From: Daldinia sp. FL1419 | Lineage: Eukaryota; Ascomycota; Sordariomycetes; Xylariales; Hypoxylaceae | DNA length: 64,000 bases | NCBI GenBank assembly: GCA_025201765.1 | Contig: MU623388.1 | Span: 1 to 64,000, forward strand | Direction: 5' to 3' | Shown: piece by piece, positions 47,944 to 59,870 of the stretch | How the letters are laid out: the number at the start of each line of letters is the position of its first letter | How positions within the stretch are numbered: position 1 is the stretch's first letter | Made by a program: the position numbers and the translations under genes | The notes under the pieces: model-generated | What the model saw: only the letters and a program-made list of their open reading frames with translations | Database searches by the model: none | Told to the model about the DNA's origin: nothing

Positions 47944-49522
47944 TCAAGACGTTTTCGATATTTCCCTATCCAACGCCTCAATGAACCCCTTTATCTCGTC
48001 CACTGCACAATACCATTTGTTAACTATGCTACCGTAATGCAAACACGCTCAAAGAGAGAAGACAGAATAGACGCCACATACGGGTGTTATAATGTGCCAT
48101 GCTGACCCTAACCACGCCGCTCGGCCCCAACTTCAGGAAATCGTGCACCAAGGAATTGGAATAAAAGGCGCCCCAGCGGAAGCCGTAGTTGGTGGTGCGC
48201 TCGAGCGTCTCGACTAGGTCCCGCGAGTCCCGGCCCTCGACTACGAAACTTACGGTGGGCAGGCGGAGGGTGCCGTCTGCGCTGGGTTCGCCGAAGATGG
48301 CGATGTTGGGCTTGGAGGACAGGTAGTCGAGGAGGGTGGTTTGGAGTTGGGATTCGTGCGCTGCGATGCTGGACCATAGACTGTTTGGGGAGGAGGACGC
48401 GATGTAGTCGACGATGCGAGGGATAGATTGCACGAGTTCGTAGCACCCGCTTCCTGGATGGGAGTCAGTCCTCGGCCAACGAAAATAAAGACTTCACATT
48501 CTGAGCCTAATCTTATTCAGACCACCACCTCGCCTTCCTCTCTTAGGCGATGAATGCCCCTGAACAGAAAAAAGGGGTTCTCGTAACCAATGCTTGTCAT
48601 ACTTACCCAGACTAATCTTATTCTCCAGCGTAGCATGCGGATTAAAAAAGTGCCCCAGGGTGTGCATCTGCTCCTGCGCCCGCCGACTCCCATACAACAT
48701 GGCGATATGCGGCCCATACACCTTATACCAAGACAGGACGTAAAAGTCCACCCCCAAGTCCTTGACGTCCACCTCCCTGTGCGGCGCATACGCCACGCCG
48801 TCCACGCACAACAACGCCCCGGGAACGCCGTGCACGGCTTCGGCGACGGCCTTGACGTCGTGGATCGTGCCGAGGACGTTGCTGGCGTGCGTGCAGGTTA
48901 CCAGGCGCGTCTTGGGCGAGAGCAAAGGCGCGAGGGAGGAGGGGAGCAGACGGGGGTTAAGGGATTGGGGCGAGGGCGTCCACCATTTTAGTACTAGGTT
49001 GGACCGCGCCGCGAGGTCTTTCCACGGCGCGATGTTGGCCTCGTGGTCGATGGAGGAGACGATGATTTCGTCGCCAGGCCGGAAGCGGAGCGTGAAGGAG
49101 AGGTTACGCAGGAGTTGCGTGGTGGAGGGGCCGAAGGCTGGGGGGGTGGAAGGGGGCGGGCTGTTAGTATGAGATACTTATCCTACGCGAGATGGACGAG
49201 TGAGGTCAACTCACCTATCTCATCTTTCTCAGCGTTGAGAAACCTGGCGCCAGCAGTGACCCCATCGTCGTATCGAGAGCTTGACGCCTTGCTTGTTTTA
49301 TATCCGCCCCCAAACTGGACATTGCTCTTGATGAGGTAGTCGCTTATACTAGTGATTTGTTAACACGAAGTTCTTCCTACAGGACGTGAGCCATCATCCT
49401 CGTACTCACGCCTCGACCACAGCGCCTAGGACCTGGCTCCCGCCCGCGTTATCGAGGAAAACCTGGTCTTCCCTGAGAGCCGGGAATCTAGCCCTGTCGG
49501 CCTCGACGTCGAAGGCGGCCAT
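47944..49522 (-). CDS. Class V aminotransferase / cysteine desulfurase-like protein
   Basis: Five exons on the minus strand (49522-49410, 49348-49215, 49137-48607, 48453-48082 and 48002-47944) join in frame to about 402 residues. The order of family blocks is intact: FPALREDQVFLDNAGGSQ at the N-terminus, QFGGGYKTS, FGPSTTQLLRNLS, DEIIVSSIDHEANIAPW, LVTCTHASNVLGTIHDV, LCVDGVAYAPH and the PLP-lysine block VLSWYKVYGPHIAMLYG. The C-terminal domain has PTVSFVVEG, WGAFYSN and VRVSMAHYNTLDEI. By family it binds pyridoxal phosphate and acts on an amino-acid substrate (cysteine or selenocysteine lyase, or an epimerase-like reaction). It is probably cytosolic, with no targeting signal seen. It lacks the clear Cys loop of NifS/Nfs1, so it is not the mitochondrial Fe-S desulfurase. 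The true substrate is unknown. Confidence 0.9.
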
Positions 49523-49774
49523 TCTATGTATTTATTTCTCTTTAAATCGTAGTTATCCTTAGAGGTTTAGCACTGATACTTGTTTGAATTTAAAGCAACT
49601 TTAGTCCATATAGTCCGAATCTTCCCCTGTTCAAAAATCAAATGTACCTAACTAACTGGCTTCTTAATGGGAGTGAACTTACAAGTCCCCTTGTGCCTAA
49701 CCCGATAATCTGGAACCTAAGCGCTATAAAGTTTACCTAGCTCGACTAATGACGTTGAGTGCGGGGCCTAGTAT

Positions 49775-49820
49775 ATGTATGTATGTAGGTAGGTAGATAT
49801 ACTAAATATATCTACCTCCT
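49775..49820. repeat. TATG/TAGG tract
   Basis: TATGTATGTAGGTAGGTAG is followed by ATATATCTACCTCC, which gives an imperfect inverted repeat. Confidence 0.65.
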
Positions 49821-52140
49821 TGTAGCATTAATACTTGTTAGGTAAGACTAGGTAGGGACATACATATTCCCCGGTCATAAATAGCCACTTATACACACAT
49901 GTTATACAACCAGTACTCAAGTATCAGTGGCTATATTATGACGATGTTCCCGTTCGTGTATTTCAATGCTTTATGCAGCCCCTGGATTTTCCCCGCGCAT
50001 CTTATTATTATAGTATACTATTCTCCGCATATTGGCGTAGGGCGGCTAGTCGATTCAAGAACTCCAAGCCTGCGCTTAAGAGTTCACAATGTGGGTTTAG
50101 TTTGGTTTAGTTTGGATAACCCTAGGTTTGCTCGAATTTGCACTTTTCCTGACACTGTCCGGCAATACAATGTGCTGGTGCTATGTGTGCCTTCGGCGCT
50201 TCGTAGGCTTACGCCGGCCCAATGTATACTCTATCGCGAGATTTAAGTGGACGCTATAGACATGCCATAAGCGCCCCGTGGAGATAAAACGACGGCACAG
50301 ATATGCAAGTCGTGCAGCGGGAGGTGGACTGGATTAGATGGCCATGCCCTTATTTCGAGTTTAGACTGCGCTTGTTAACGGTAGCAGAACTAAGCTTCGC
50401 CGCCTTAATTTTAATAAAATATCTGTGATGGGACTAAGATATAGATATTCAAGCTTCTATGGTACTTGATACGATTTATTATAGCGAGATCGATTCATTA
50501 GCATCCTTCTCTCAAAACCTTGGTTTTGTTACGTGTGGCTAAGTATTTCCAACATGCTTGAACCGTCTTAATAGAAGGAACGGAGAGGGACACGGGAGTG
50601 CCTCCAACAGTCCAAGCCTTTTATTCGCTCGGGAAATGCTGCTCTATGCTGTTGTCATCCGGGCACGAGAATAGTATGCCGTATCAGACTCTCGATGGTT
50701 ATCCAACTGGATGATCAATGCTTGGGACATAACTGATATGTGATAGAATATCAAAGGAAGCAGTATGGACCAATGTATCATATCCATCCCGAGACGATCA
50801 AATCAGCATTAATGGGGGCATTTATTTTCTTGCGGCGCTTCGGTTCTTTTTTCAGGGGCGGAACATGAAGTTAATTATGGACTGATAATCTGTGAAGCGA
50901 TTTCCTCGTGGGTTGACCTGCTACATAGCGAAAGCGGTTGAAGGAATTATCATTTACTTACTAGGCATCTATGTGACGCGTCAAGATGAACTGGTAGGTT
51001 ACTTCTACGTTACGGATATCAATTCTAATCCGATCCCCGGGCCCGATATCGTATTGGTGACGGGATCCGAGAAAGTACAAGTCATGAGTAAGGACTCATC
51101 AGATAACTGCTACCCGGGTGTACCAGCCGCAAACTATTCAGGGGTATAATAAAGCTAATCATGATTATTTATTATAATATATCATCTAGGCCCAGAGGGC
51201 ATTACGAAGTACACATATAGAGAGTCTAGAATAGGGGTGCTGCTACGGGGTAGTTCGAGAAGCATGCCAATATACCAGAGCGAACCAGGGACGGTTAACC
51301 TAATATCACCAAGGGCTTGTTTCGACAGGTGTCCGCTTAATAAAGGTGTTCAAGATGAACCCGAACAAGTCACGATTACGGGGACGTCGCCTCTGTTCCA
51401 GCTATTTCAGCAGACACACTCGGATTAAAGATAGGTAAAAGGATCAAGTGTAGCGGCCCATATAAGAAAGATAGAAACACACAAACGGAATGGATAATTG
51501 CCCAGTTAGCTATCTTAGAAATAATAATAAAAAATAGCGATATCGGTAAACGAGCCGTAGTACACCAATCGAACCGATGGCCCCCAGAACCGGCTACGGG
51601 ATACCCGTTTCTCGTAAAAGAGCGTTTCCATTATCCTAAGCCGACTTCCAAGAATAAAATTTCGATTTATTGGTCAATAACCTGTGGAATATTCGTGGAC
51701 GGTGGTTGAATGCTACTTCAAACTCCTAAGAGTTGCAGTAGACCTGCCGCCCTCGGACGCCTCCTGGTGTGATCCCGTCCCACACGAACAAGCCCATCTG
51801 TGGGAGCCCATAATGAAGTGTCCAGCACTAACAAATAACTCCGATTAGAGGGTTGTCGGACATGACGGTTCAGCTACCAATAGAAACTCGATACGAAGAC
51901 TTTGAAAGGGGGGAGGGCGTCGAGTATGCATAGTGCATGATCTAAATATACATGATTTAAATATATCCGTTTACACACGATGGGTAAAAAGACGACGTCT
52001 TGTACGCGGGTTGGATAGGCGCTTGAACTATCATGCGGGAAGATTCATTATTTTTACTCGGAAATATCTAACCGTTAGTCTATTGAAGCTGAATGGTGAG
52101 AAATATGGAAGTGGTGCAGGAGCTATAGCGGTAAGAAAAT

Positions 52141-52184
52141 AGGGAGGGGAGAGAAAATAGGGAGGGAAGAGAAAATAGGAGGGG
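52141..52184. repeat. 18-bp purine-rich tandem repeat
   Basis: Units at 52141-52158 and 52159-52176 (AGGGAGGGRAGAGAAAAT) with a partial third copy. Confidence 0.8.
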
Positions 52185-52548
52185 TGATTGGATAGTCGAC
52201 ATACATAGTAGAAAGTGACATAGAGGTAGATCCACTTGTCAGTCGATAAGAAACCTTAAACAACTTTAAGCTATTCGTAGTGGGCCGGGCGGTGAAGATC
52301 GCGCTAACTTCGATGGTTGAAACTTTAGATGGAAGTGGATCAGTTCCAAGGTTGTTTGCTCTAGTTTCTTTTTTTTTCTGCCGCAGCTTTTCCTCATTGA
52401 AAAGTGCGGAAGACCTGATCATCAGCCGATTAGAAAAGATTCAATTTTTGTTATTCACGTTCATAATAGCTTCCCCAAGCTTCTTCATATCCCCAAGCTT
52501 ACGGTTGGCTTGTTTCAACCAGTATAAGCCCGATTGGTAACTCGAAAA

Positions 52549-54675
52549 ATGAAGCGCAAAGCCCAATCGCAAGCTGTAGGCAATAGGCCTGCCAAAAAGA
52601 AGTCCAAGAAGACTTGTAAGTCGCCCAACTTCGCAGGTCGCATCCATCGTACGATCTGTTAAAAAATCTGCTTTTTTTTTTCACGACAACGAAGGCTAAC
52701 TATCGTCACAGCACTGAGCGACGAGGAAGCCAAGAAGAGGTTTAGGAAAGGTCTCTTCGACAAGGAAGTCCTAGAGAAATACACCCAAGGCTACGCCAAA
52801 TCTACACCTTACAAGCACAGCGTCATCCACGAGCTAATCGACGATACCTTACTACGATCCGTCCGCGAGGAAATCAAGGAAAATGTCTCCTTCACTCCCA
52901 AAGAAACCGATATCTACAAGATCCACCAATCCGGAGACCTCGCGAATCTCGACGGCTTAGACGACGAAGCTCTAGCTAGACTCCCTTCGCTGCTTAATCT
53001 CAGAGACGCAATCTACTCCCAAGCATTCCGAGACTACGTCGCGCATATTACTGGATGCGGCCCCTTGAGTGGTAGGAAGACAGACATGGCTATTAACGTG
53101 TATACCCCAGGGTGCTATCTCCTCTGCCACGACGACGTCATCGGCAGTCGCAAAGTCAGCTACATCTTGTACCTGACCGATCCCGATATTCCTTGGAAGG
53201 CTGAATGGGGCGGCGCATTACGACTCTTCCCCGTACAGACGATCAAGGGCAAGGATGGTCAGGTTGCGAAAACACCTGCGCCAGACGTTAGCAAGGTTAT
53301 CCCCCCTGCTTGGAATCAGCTGAGTTTCTTCGCTGTTCAGCCCGGAGAGAGTTTCCACGACGTGGAGGAGGTATACCACGCCGCATCCAAGGAGCAGCTC
53401 AAGAAGGAGGGGGGTAGGGTTCGCATGGCCATCAGCGGTTGGTTCCATATCCCTCAGGTTGGAGAGGCTGGATACGTCGAAGGCGCCGAGGAGAAGCTGG
53501 CTAAGAACAGTGGTTTGATGCAACTTCAGGGAAACCCAGACCAATATGACTTACCCCAATTAAAGCCGGTCCCGGTTGAGCAACCACAGTCGAGCTCTCA
53601 AGAAGATTTCGACGAGACCGACCTAGAATTTCTACTCAAGTACATGGCCCCAACCTACCTTACTCCCGACACCCTCGAGCAAATCTCAGAACAGTTCGAC
53701 GAAGAATCTAGCATCACGCTTCCTAACCTCCTCAGTAAGAAGTTCGCCAAGAAGCTACGAGACTATATTACCGCACAAGAAAGCAAACCTCTACCAGAAG
53801 ACGCCTCGGAGATTGAGAAGAGCGCCTGGCGCGTAGCAAAGCCGCCTCATAAGCATCGATACCTATACCTTCAAACAGACAACGCTATCACATCCAAGAA
53901 GAATAGCAAGTCGAAAAAGGAGGATTCGCCCATAAGAGAACTTTTAGAAGAGTTCCTTCCGAGCCCACAATTCCGTCGCTGGCTACAAATGGCGACGGCC
54001 TGCGTAATTGAAAGCCATGATTTCGTCGCCAGGCGCTTTAGGCGCGGCAAAGATTACACGCTTGCCACGGGACACGAGGGTAAACCGCGCCTCGAGTTAT
54101 CCCTAGGCATCACCCCGACAAGCGGCTGGGGCGATGAAGACGAGGAAGAAGACGCTGCCGAAGAAGAGAATGGCGAGGACGCCGAAGACGCCAAGGCCAA
54201 CGGCAAGGGGAAGGGCAAAGCCAAGGCCAAGGCAGAGACGTCGAAAAAGAGCAAAGGTAGCAAAAATGACCCCGAGGAAGAAGAAGAGGAAGAGGTCGAA
54301 GTCGGCGGTCACGAGGTCTACATGGCAGGCGACGACGACGCCGCAAACGAAGACGCCGCCGTGTACAAGTCCAGCGGCGACGACGATAATATCCTGTTCT
54401 TCCAGGCCGCGGCGTGGAACAAGATGTCCCTGGTCCTGCGCGACAGCGGCGCGCTTAAGTTTGTCAAGTATGTTAGCCGGAAGGCGCCCGGCGATAGGTG
54501 GGATATTAGCGGTACGTTTGAGGTTGAGGAGCAGGACGACGAGGACGAGGACGGGGACGGGGACGGGGATGATGGAGGGGTGGGGGCTGGGAAGGCGGAG
54601 GCCACGGGTGTCCTGGATGATACCGAGGAGGAGTGGAATGGCTTTTCTCCGTCCGAGGATAGTGATTCGGATTAA
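52549..54675 (+). CDS. Ofd1/Tpa1-type 2-oxoglutarate, Fe(II) prolyl hydroxylase
   Basis: Two exons (52549-52615 and 52712-54675), with GTAAGT donor and CACAG acceptor, give about 676 residues. The N-terminal 25 residues are lysine-rich and could be a nuclear signal. The oxygenase domain has the HxD iron ligands in CYLLCHDDV (His162, Asp164), the distal His in ESFHDVEEV (His238) and the 2-oxoglutarate-binding Arg in RMAISGWF (Arg260). The C-terminal Ofd1-type domain follows (DLEFLLKYMAPTYL, LPNLLSKKF). It is interrupted by a Glu/Asp/Lys-rich run near residues 525-605, then resumes with NILFFQAAAWNKMSLVLRDSGALKFVKYV. By family (yeast Tpa1, fission yeast Ofd1, human OGFOD1) it hydroxylates a proline of ribosomal protein uS12. 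It is also linked to sterol/oxygen signalling and translation termination. It is convergent with the endopolyphosphatase gene. Confidence 0.93.
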
Positions 54676-55332
54676 GTTGTCTAATATATACACATCCGAT
54701 CTAATCTTGGAGTATCTACCTTTGTCTGGATAGGATAGTATATAGCAACTTGTCGGGACCAAAATAGTAGGCGTTCTTGTCACAGAGAGATATATATACC
54801 AGAAATGATAATGACGATTGATGATGTATTCTTCTATTCGTGAATAGAGAGCGCTTTCTAAGTAATATGGTGTTTACGCCATGACTAAAGAGGCAGAACG
54901 CTATCTAATAGTGTTTCGAACCAGAAACGATGATGCCTAAACATAGGTACGGATAGCTTGGATCCCCCTTATGTCCACTATACTATACCTAACCCTTACC
55001 AAGACCGAGACCAAGATCAATGAACCCATCCGCCAACCCAAGATACATAAACACCATGCCATGCATCGAGATACCTGTTGTACTAACCATCCCCGTCACC
55101 GTCATCACATCCCTCCATACCCGTATCCCTCATCCCGAAACTCAAGCTAGATAGCTTTTCAAAAGCTACCTACCTAGGTACCTACCTGGATACCTAGGTA
55201 GGTAGGTAGCCATCAAGTGAACAAACCCCGCCAAGCGCCGACCATGCCAACCATAACTCCCTAAGCTAAATGCCAATCCCGCACGCCGTCATGACCAAAA
55301 CCAATAAACCGAATCTGTCTACCGCCGAGGTC
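54676..55332. other. Intergenic region between convergent genes, with hairpin
   Basis: 3' flanks of the oxygenase and endopolyphosphatase genes. An inverted CCTA/TAGG repeat lies at 55165-55210. No gene is seen. Confidence 0.7.
55165..55210. repeat. CCTAGG-centred inverted repeat (hairpin)
   Basis: Arms GCTACCTACCTAGGTA (55165-55180) and TACCTAGGTAGGTAGG (from 55191) are inverted complements, separated by about ten bases and extending by an extra TAGG unit on the right. It lies between two convergent genes. Confidence 0.85.
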
Positions 55333-57617
55333 CTAGAGATCCTTCAGCTCATCTAGACTCCTCGTGCTAACGAACGCGTGTCGAAGGAAGTGCAGCCACA
55401 CCTTGGTATTCCGCCTCTTCTTGTGGCCTTTATGGTGCTTCTTCTTCCCCTTGCCCTTCTTTTTCTTCTTCTCGGCTTCGACTTCGTCGTCCGAGTCATC
55501 TTCCTCCTCGCTGTCAAACTCGTCACTATCCTCTTCACCTTCGTACTCGTCATAATCACCATCATCCTCACCCTCGGTGTCCTGAGTACCAACCTCCTTA
55601 GCACTTTCCGTCTGCCCAATACGATGCGCAAGCCTCAGAAGGCTCCTCACCGTCAAATCCTTCAACTTGTAAATCCCATCGTCGAACGTCGTGTACTCGA
55701 CCTCGAACGCAAAGTCCCGAGGCTTCGGCTTATCGTGCTTGGGCTTCTTATCCCAGTGCTTGCCCGCGTTCCAGCTCCAAGACGATACTTCGTCGTCATC
55801 GTCCTCGTTATCGTCAGTGACAATGTCGTTGTTGAGATACGTCAGGTTCGCGTAGTACTGCGTGTACCCTTTAAGCGTGAGGGGCTGCGGGAAGTATGCG
55901 GGGCCCGGGGGTGCTCCCTCGGCTGGCCCGTCGGGAATGGGGACTTTGGGGACCTTGGATTCCCCGCCGTCTTTGCCTTTGCCTTTGTTTTTCTTCTTCT
56001 TCTTCTCGATATCCAAACTAGGTTCGTCGCGTAGCTCTAATTCGCGCCATTCTTCTGGCTCGGGAGGAGAGAGAATTCGGGTGTTGGGGGTGCGCATTGT
56101 GTCTAACCATGTTGGGGTATCCTCAAGGCCGGTTATGTTGTACTCGAAGACACGAAGAGTCGGGAAGTAATTCGGTACGACACTGGGGCTAATGAGAGAT
56201 AATTGGTAACGTTCCGCAAAAGGTCCACCTATTTTACTCTTCTTGCCTTTACCCTTCTTGCCTTTGCCCTTCTTCCCCTTCTTCTTTTTCTTCCCAGATT
56301 CTTCAAGATCCTTGCCTTGAGCTGGATTTGGCAATTTGGCCCAATCATCTCGCAATTCCATGAGATAGTCTTTGCTCGATTCAATCGAGATCTCATCGTC
56401 CATGGCTTCGCGAATGCTTGCTCGCTTGTTAGACTCGCTTTCGATGTAAGAAAAGTCGATTTCCTTGGTATCTTGAAGGAGGAAATGGTCAATGTTCATG
56501 TGACCATACAGAGAGGCGGTAACGACATCGCGGTACTGCTGCAGCCAAAGAGTGTATTTCTGCCAGCAAGTCTCGTCCCATAGCTGCTTGCCAGAAGTCC
56601 TAGCAGGAGGAACGTGGCCCATGAGGATAGCCTTCATCCCACGCTCTCGCATGAATTGCAATTGGATTCTCAGCCATTCAAAATGCTTGTACCCGGGTTC
56701 GCTTGGGTGTGCGCAGTCGTCGACACCCGCATTACGATCGAAGAAGTACAGGGTATTAAGACTGAAAACAGCAAGCTTGCCCGGGATAACCTCAACATAA
56801 AACCAGCCACCATACTCAAACGAGTGGCGCTGCTCTTCCGGAATGAAGCTCTGCCAGACATCGGTATAAGTCTTCAAAATACTGTTCGGGCCAGGCAATA
56901 AAATATTGTGCGGGTATATGTCGTTGTTGCCAAAAGTTGGGACAACAGGGACTACTAACCCCTTCTCGTCGGAGAATGTGTTGACAAAATAATCCACGAT
57001 TCTTCGATTCATGGATAAGATTTCTTTGTTATGGCGGGGTATTTCCTCATCGCTGTCGTGGCGGGCTGAATCGCCGGTCCAAACCACGAAATCAATCGAA
57101 TCTTTCAGGTTGGCCGCAACCCAATTGAGGGTTGCCTCGACCAACTCCAACGGAGAATCGCAATCAGATGTTTCTGCGCCATAAGTACCAGCCGGGCCAT
57201 GACCTCGGTGGCATGCTATATTCTCTTCCGTGGATGTATGGACTTTGTAGTATTCGTCGGGATGTAGATCTGCACAGGGTACGAGATATTAGTGTCAAAA
57301 TTAATAATACTAGTAATAATAATAATAATCATAATAACAATGACAATTTGGAGATATTTGGAGATGGTGCGTGCGTGTGTGTGTGTATGTGTGTGTGTAA
57401 TGGCAGGTAGGTATTTTTATTTTTATTTTATTTTATTGTTGAAAATTGTACCTGTAATATGGAGAAATCTGCCGTGCAACTTGCGCTGCGACGTAGACTG
57501 GCTGCTTTCGTGGCTTGCCTGCAGCACGTATTGGACTCCGGTAGTTGGTGCACCTATGACGAAAGTCGCCAATAGGCTGGGAATCCCCCATAACCAGGCA
57601 ACTTTTCGAAGTGCCAT
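55333..57617 (-). CDS. PPN1: Endopolyphosphatase (vacuolar metallophosphoesterase)
   Basis: Two exons (57617-57452 and 57269-55333) join in phase to give about 700 residues. Residues 5-22 are hydrophobic (KVAWLWGIPSLLATFVIG), a signal peptide or anchor that would direct the protein to the vacuole. All metallophosphoesterase motifs are present: HITDLHPDEYY (Asp56, His58), WTGDSARHD (Asp122), PTFGNNDIYPHN, ILMGHVPPAR and LYGHMNIDHF. The exon junction splits the first of these. By family it cleaves long polyphosphate chains internally, in phosphate storage and recovery. A Lys/Gly-rich insert (KKGKKGKGKKGKGKK) lies mid-protein, and an Asp/Glu run (EDDGDYDEYEGEEDS) precedes the Lys-rich tail. The C-terminal KVWLHFLRHAFV block is intact. 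The intron of 182 bp carries AAT and GT microsatellites. Confidence 0.94.
57300..57440. repeat. Microsatellites in the endopolyphosphatase intron
   Basis: AAT units at 57303-57345, GT units at 57367-57398 and TTTTA units at 57416-57437 all lie within or next to the single intron of the polyphosphatase gene. Confidence 0.8.
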
Positions 57618-59870
57618 CTTCCCAAGGTTTACGATGCTCAAAGAGCTGAGAGAAATTGAATAAAAAAGATGAATCGCATAGATGTGTAATGGGTTTAGTA
57701 GCTTATAGAGCTTATAGAGCTTGATAAGTTGATTAATTGGAAAAGAAATATCTAATGCTGTCGTGTTCAATGTTTTAAGAATTCCGTTATTACTCGCCGT
57801 AGTTTCTCGAAGAGTAAAGCACCAAATGATCGTCGACGTACGCAAAAACAGGGCTAGCTGGTATGACTTGGTCCGGCTGGTCTGTCTGGCTGGCCTACGC
57901 TGTGGTCATCCAGGGGGATCCAATAAAAACCTGCTGCGAAATTCCAGAAGATGGCTCTAAGCCAAGGGATCGGTGCCAAGTGGATAAAAAAAGCGGTTGA
58001 TGGCAAAAAGTAGTCTAAAATACTACGCTCTGACTCTTAAGTGAGGTTATTGAGAACCTTGACATTATTCAGTAAAGATTTTCCCAAATCATTCTTTTTC
58101 TATTCCTTCGTAAAAGCCGTAGGACCGTAGAACCGTAGGACAAAGTAGAGGAAACCCATGGGGTTCTTAAATTAGTTATTAGTTATTAAGGTTTAGTGAC
58201 TTTTTGCCCATCCACGAGGCTGAAAGCTGACTATAGGCGACGAATCATAACGCGGGATTCCGCACGTGTAGGAAGTTAATCGCGGAGAGTTGAGATTGAG
58301 CAAAACTGAGACATCGTGGAACACCCATCTAGGGTGCCACAATACGGCCACTATATGGGCACACGACATAGGTCAGTTCCGCACTTGCCTAAGTAACATC
58401 CACTAGCTGTTCGAGAGTCCAATATTTCATAGTTTGCTAAAGGTCACTTGCATTGGGGTTGAGCTGCAGAGACCATCATGGATCGTCAGGCGGAGGTGTC
58501 AAAGAATGGAGGATCCGGCGGTGATGGGGGAAAAAAAAAGACAAGACAACCGCTCGGCCGCTCTCCGCCGATTCTCTTAGACCTATTAGTTCTATTAGTT
58601 TCATTACTTTCGTTACGACAACACGCAACCAAGTGCCAAGTCCAAGTAGCCATCAGGGTGTCTTAAAAGTTGAATGGTGCAAAAAAAAAAGTTGGGTGAT
58701 CTTTTCGTTAGTCGACCTTTTCTTAGTCGTTGCTTCGAATTTTGATGACGTCAGGCTCACCACCCTAAAATCTCGATAGGTAAGATGAGAATTTGAGAAT
58801 GCCGTCCATTCCGTAAAGGGAGTCATCCAATGTCCAATAATTTCCAATGGCCTAATCGACTTATTTGTTTCCCATTGTCTAAATTGCATATAGAATGCGA
58901 TCGAGAATCTTTGAAGGTTGGTAGTAATTGGTAGTAACCCAAGGATCGGAGTCATGTAAAAGACTGAAAGTGGTTGATTTTGGTTCGTAGCGTTTGTAGA
59001 GATAGCTAATAGAATTACATACTTTGAATGTATTCAATTGTATAGTATTCATGGATCATACCCTACGAGTGTGGGCCGGCTATGCATGGAGTAGACCCGT
59101 TTTGACCAATGACTCCTTCATAAATTCAAAAGGGTCTCGGATGGTCTTTGATCGCCCAAGCATTAGGGCCTGTTACGTAAAGCTATGAAGCTAAGAAGCT
59201 AAGAGGCTAAGAGGCTAAGGTAGGGTCACGTAACCAGGTACTCAGGTACTACTAATTTTCTGCGTGGGATGGCAATTTTTACTCGTTTTCTTTTTTTTTC
59301 TTTTTTCTTTTTAATTCTTTACATTCGTCAGCACATACGATTCCGAAAAAATTCAAACCTTTTTTGATTTGCTCAAAGACGATAAATTCTTACCGTCTTC
59401 AAGGCTGAGTCTAGTGCAAGAGTATTTATATGCCGTTCGTTTGAGGGAATCCGATAATTTGCTAAATATCGTATTCCTATGGTAATTCTCGGCAACATTG
59501 CAATTTGCAGTCTCCTGCATTCTCTCGAGTTTCTTTGTGTTCCATTCAAAATTCTAATGAGCAACACGTGTCGTCGGACGCGGGCGTTTCATCAATATGC
59601 ACGCAAGTCAGTTGAATTATATTGTGGCCTGTTCAATCGTTATGTGACCAAAGTCAAATACGCATTTTGAGTAATAAAATCAACTCTTATTGCAGAATAT
59701 AACCGTCCATTGCTTAGCCAACCCTACCCTACTTATAATTCACATACAATTAGACATTCCTCCAAGTGAAGGGGCACATGTGTTTCTTTCCCTCTTAAAA
59801 GCATTATTAATTGCTAGCAACACTCAACATGTCTTGTAATTCCCTTCAAAGCAGGAGTTTCGGCACCTGC
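57618..59870. other. 2.25-kb intergenic region, no gene seen
   Basis: It holds the upstream region of the polyphosphatase gene and the 3' flank of the histidine phosphatase. Simple repeats occur (57698-57722; 59180-59219), with a TTC-rich run near 59288-59314. No coding region was supported. Confidence 0.6.
59180..59219. repeat. Five 8-bp tandem units
   Basis: Five copies of an AAGCTAAG/AGGCTAAG unit in tandem, in intergenic DNA. Confidence 0.85.

Larger units (their letters stand above)
49523..52548. other. 3-kb region, no supported gene
   Basis: AT-rich, with frames of up to 115 codons but no domain and no joinable exon series. Contains CCTA/TAGG words at 49775-49820 and an 18-bp tandem repeat at 52141-52184. 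The last few hundred bases are the 5' flank of the oxygenase gene. Confidence 0.55.

Noticed and set aside
49899..50246. 115-codon plus-strand frame
   Set aside because: No domain and surrounded by stops in AT-rich intergenic DNA.
50892..51428. Adjacent short plus-strand frames near 51 kb
   Set aside because: They lack domains and do not join by consensus splice sites.
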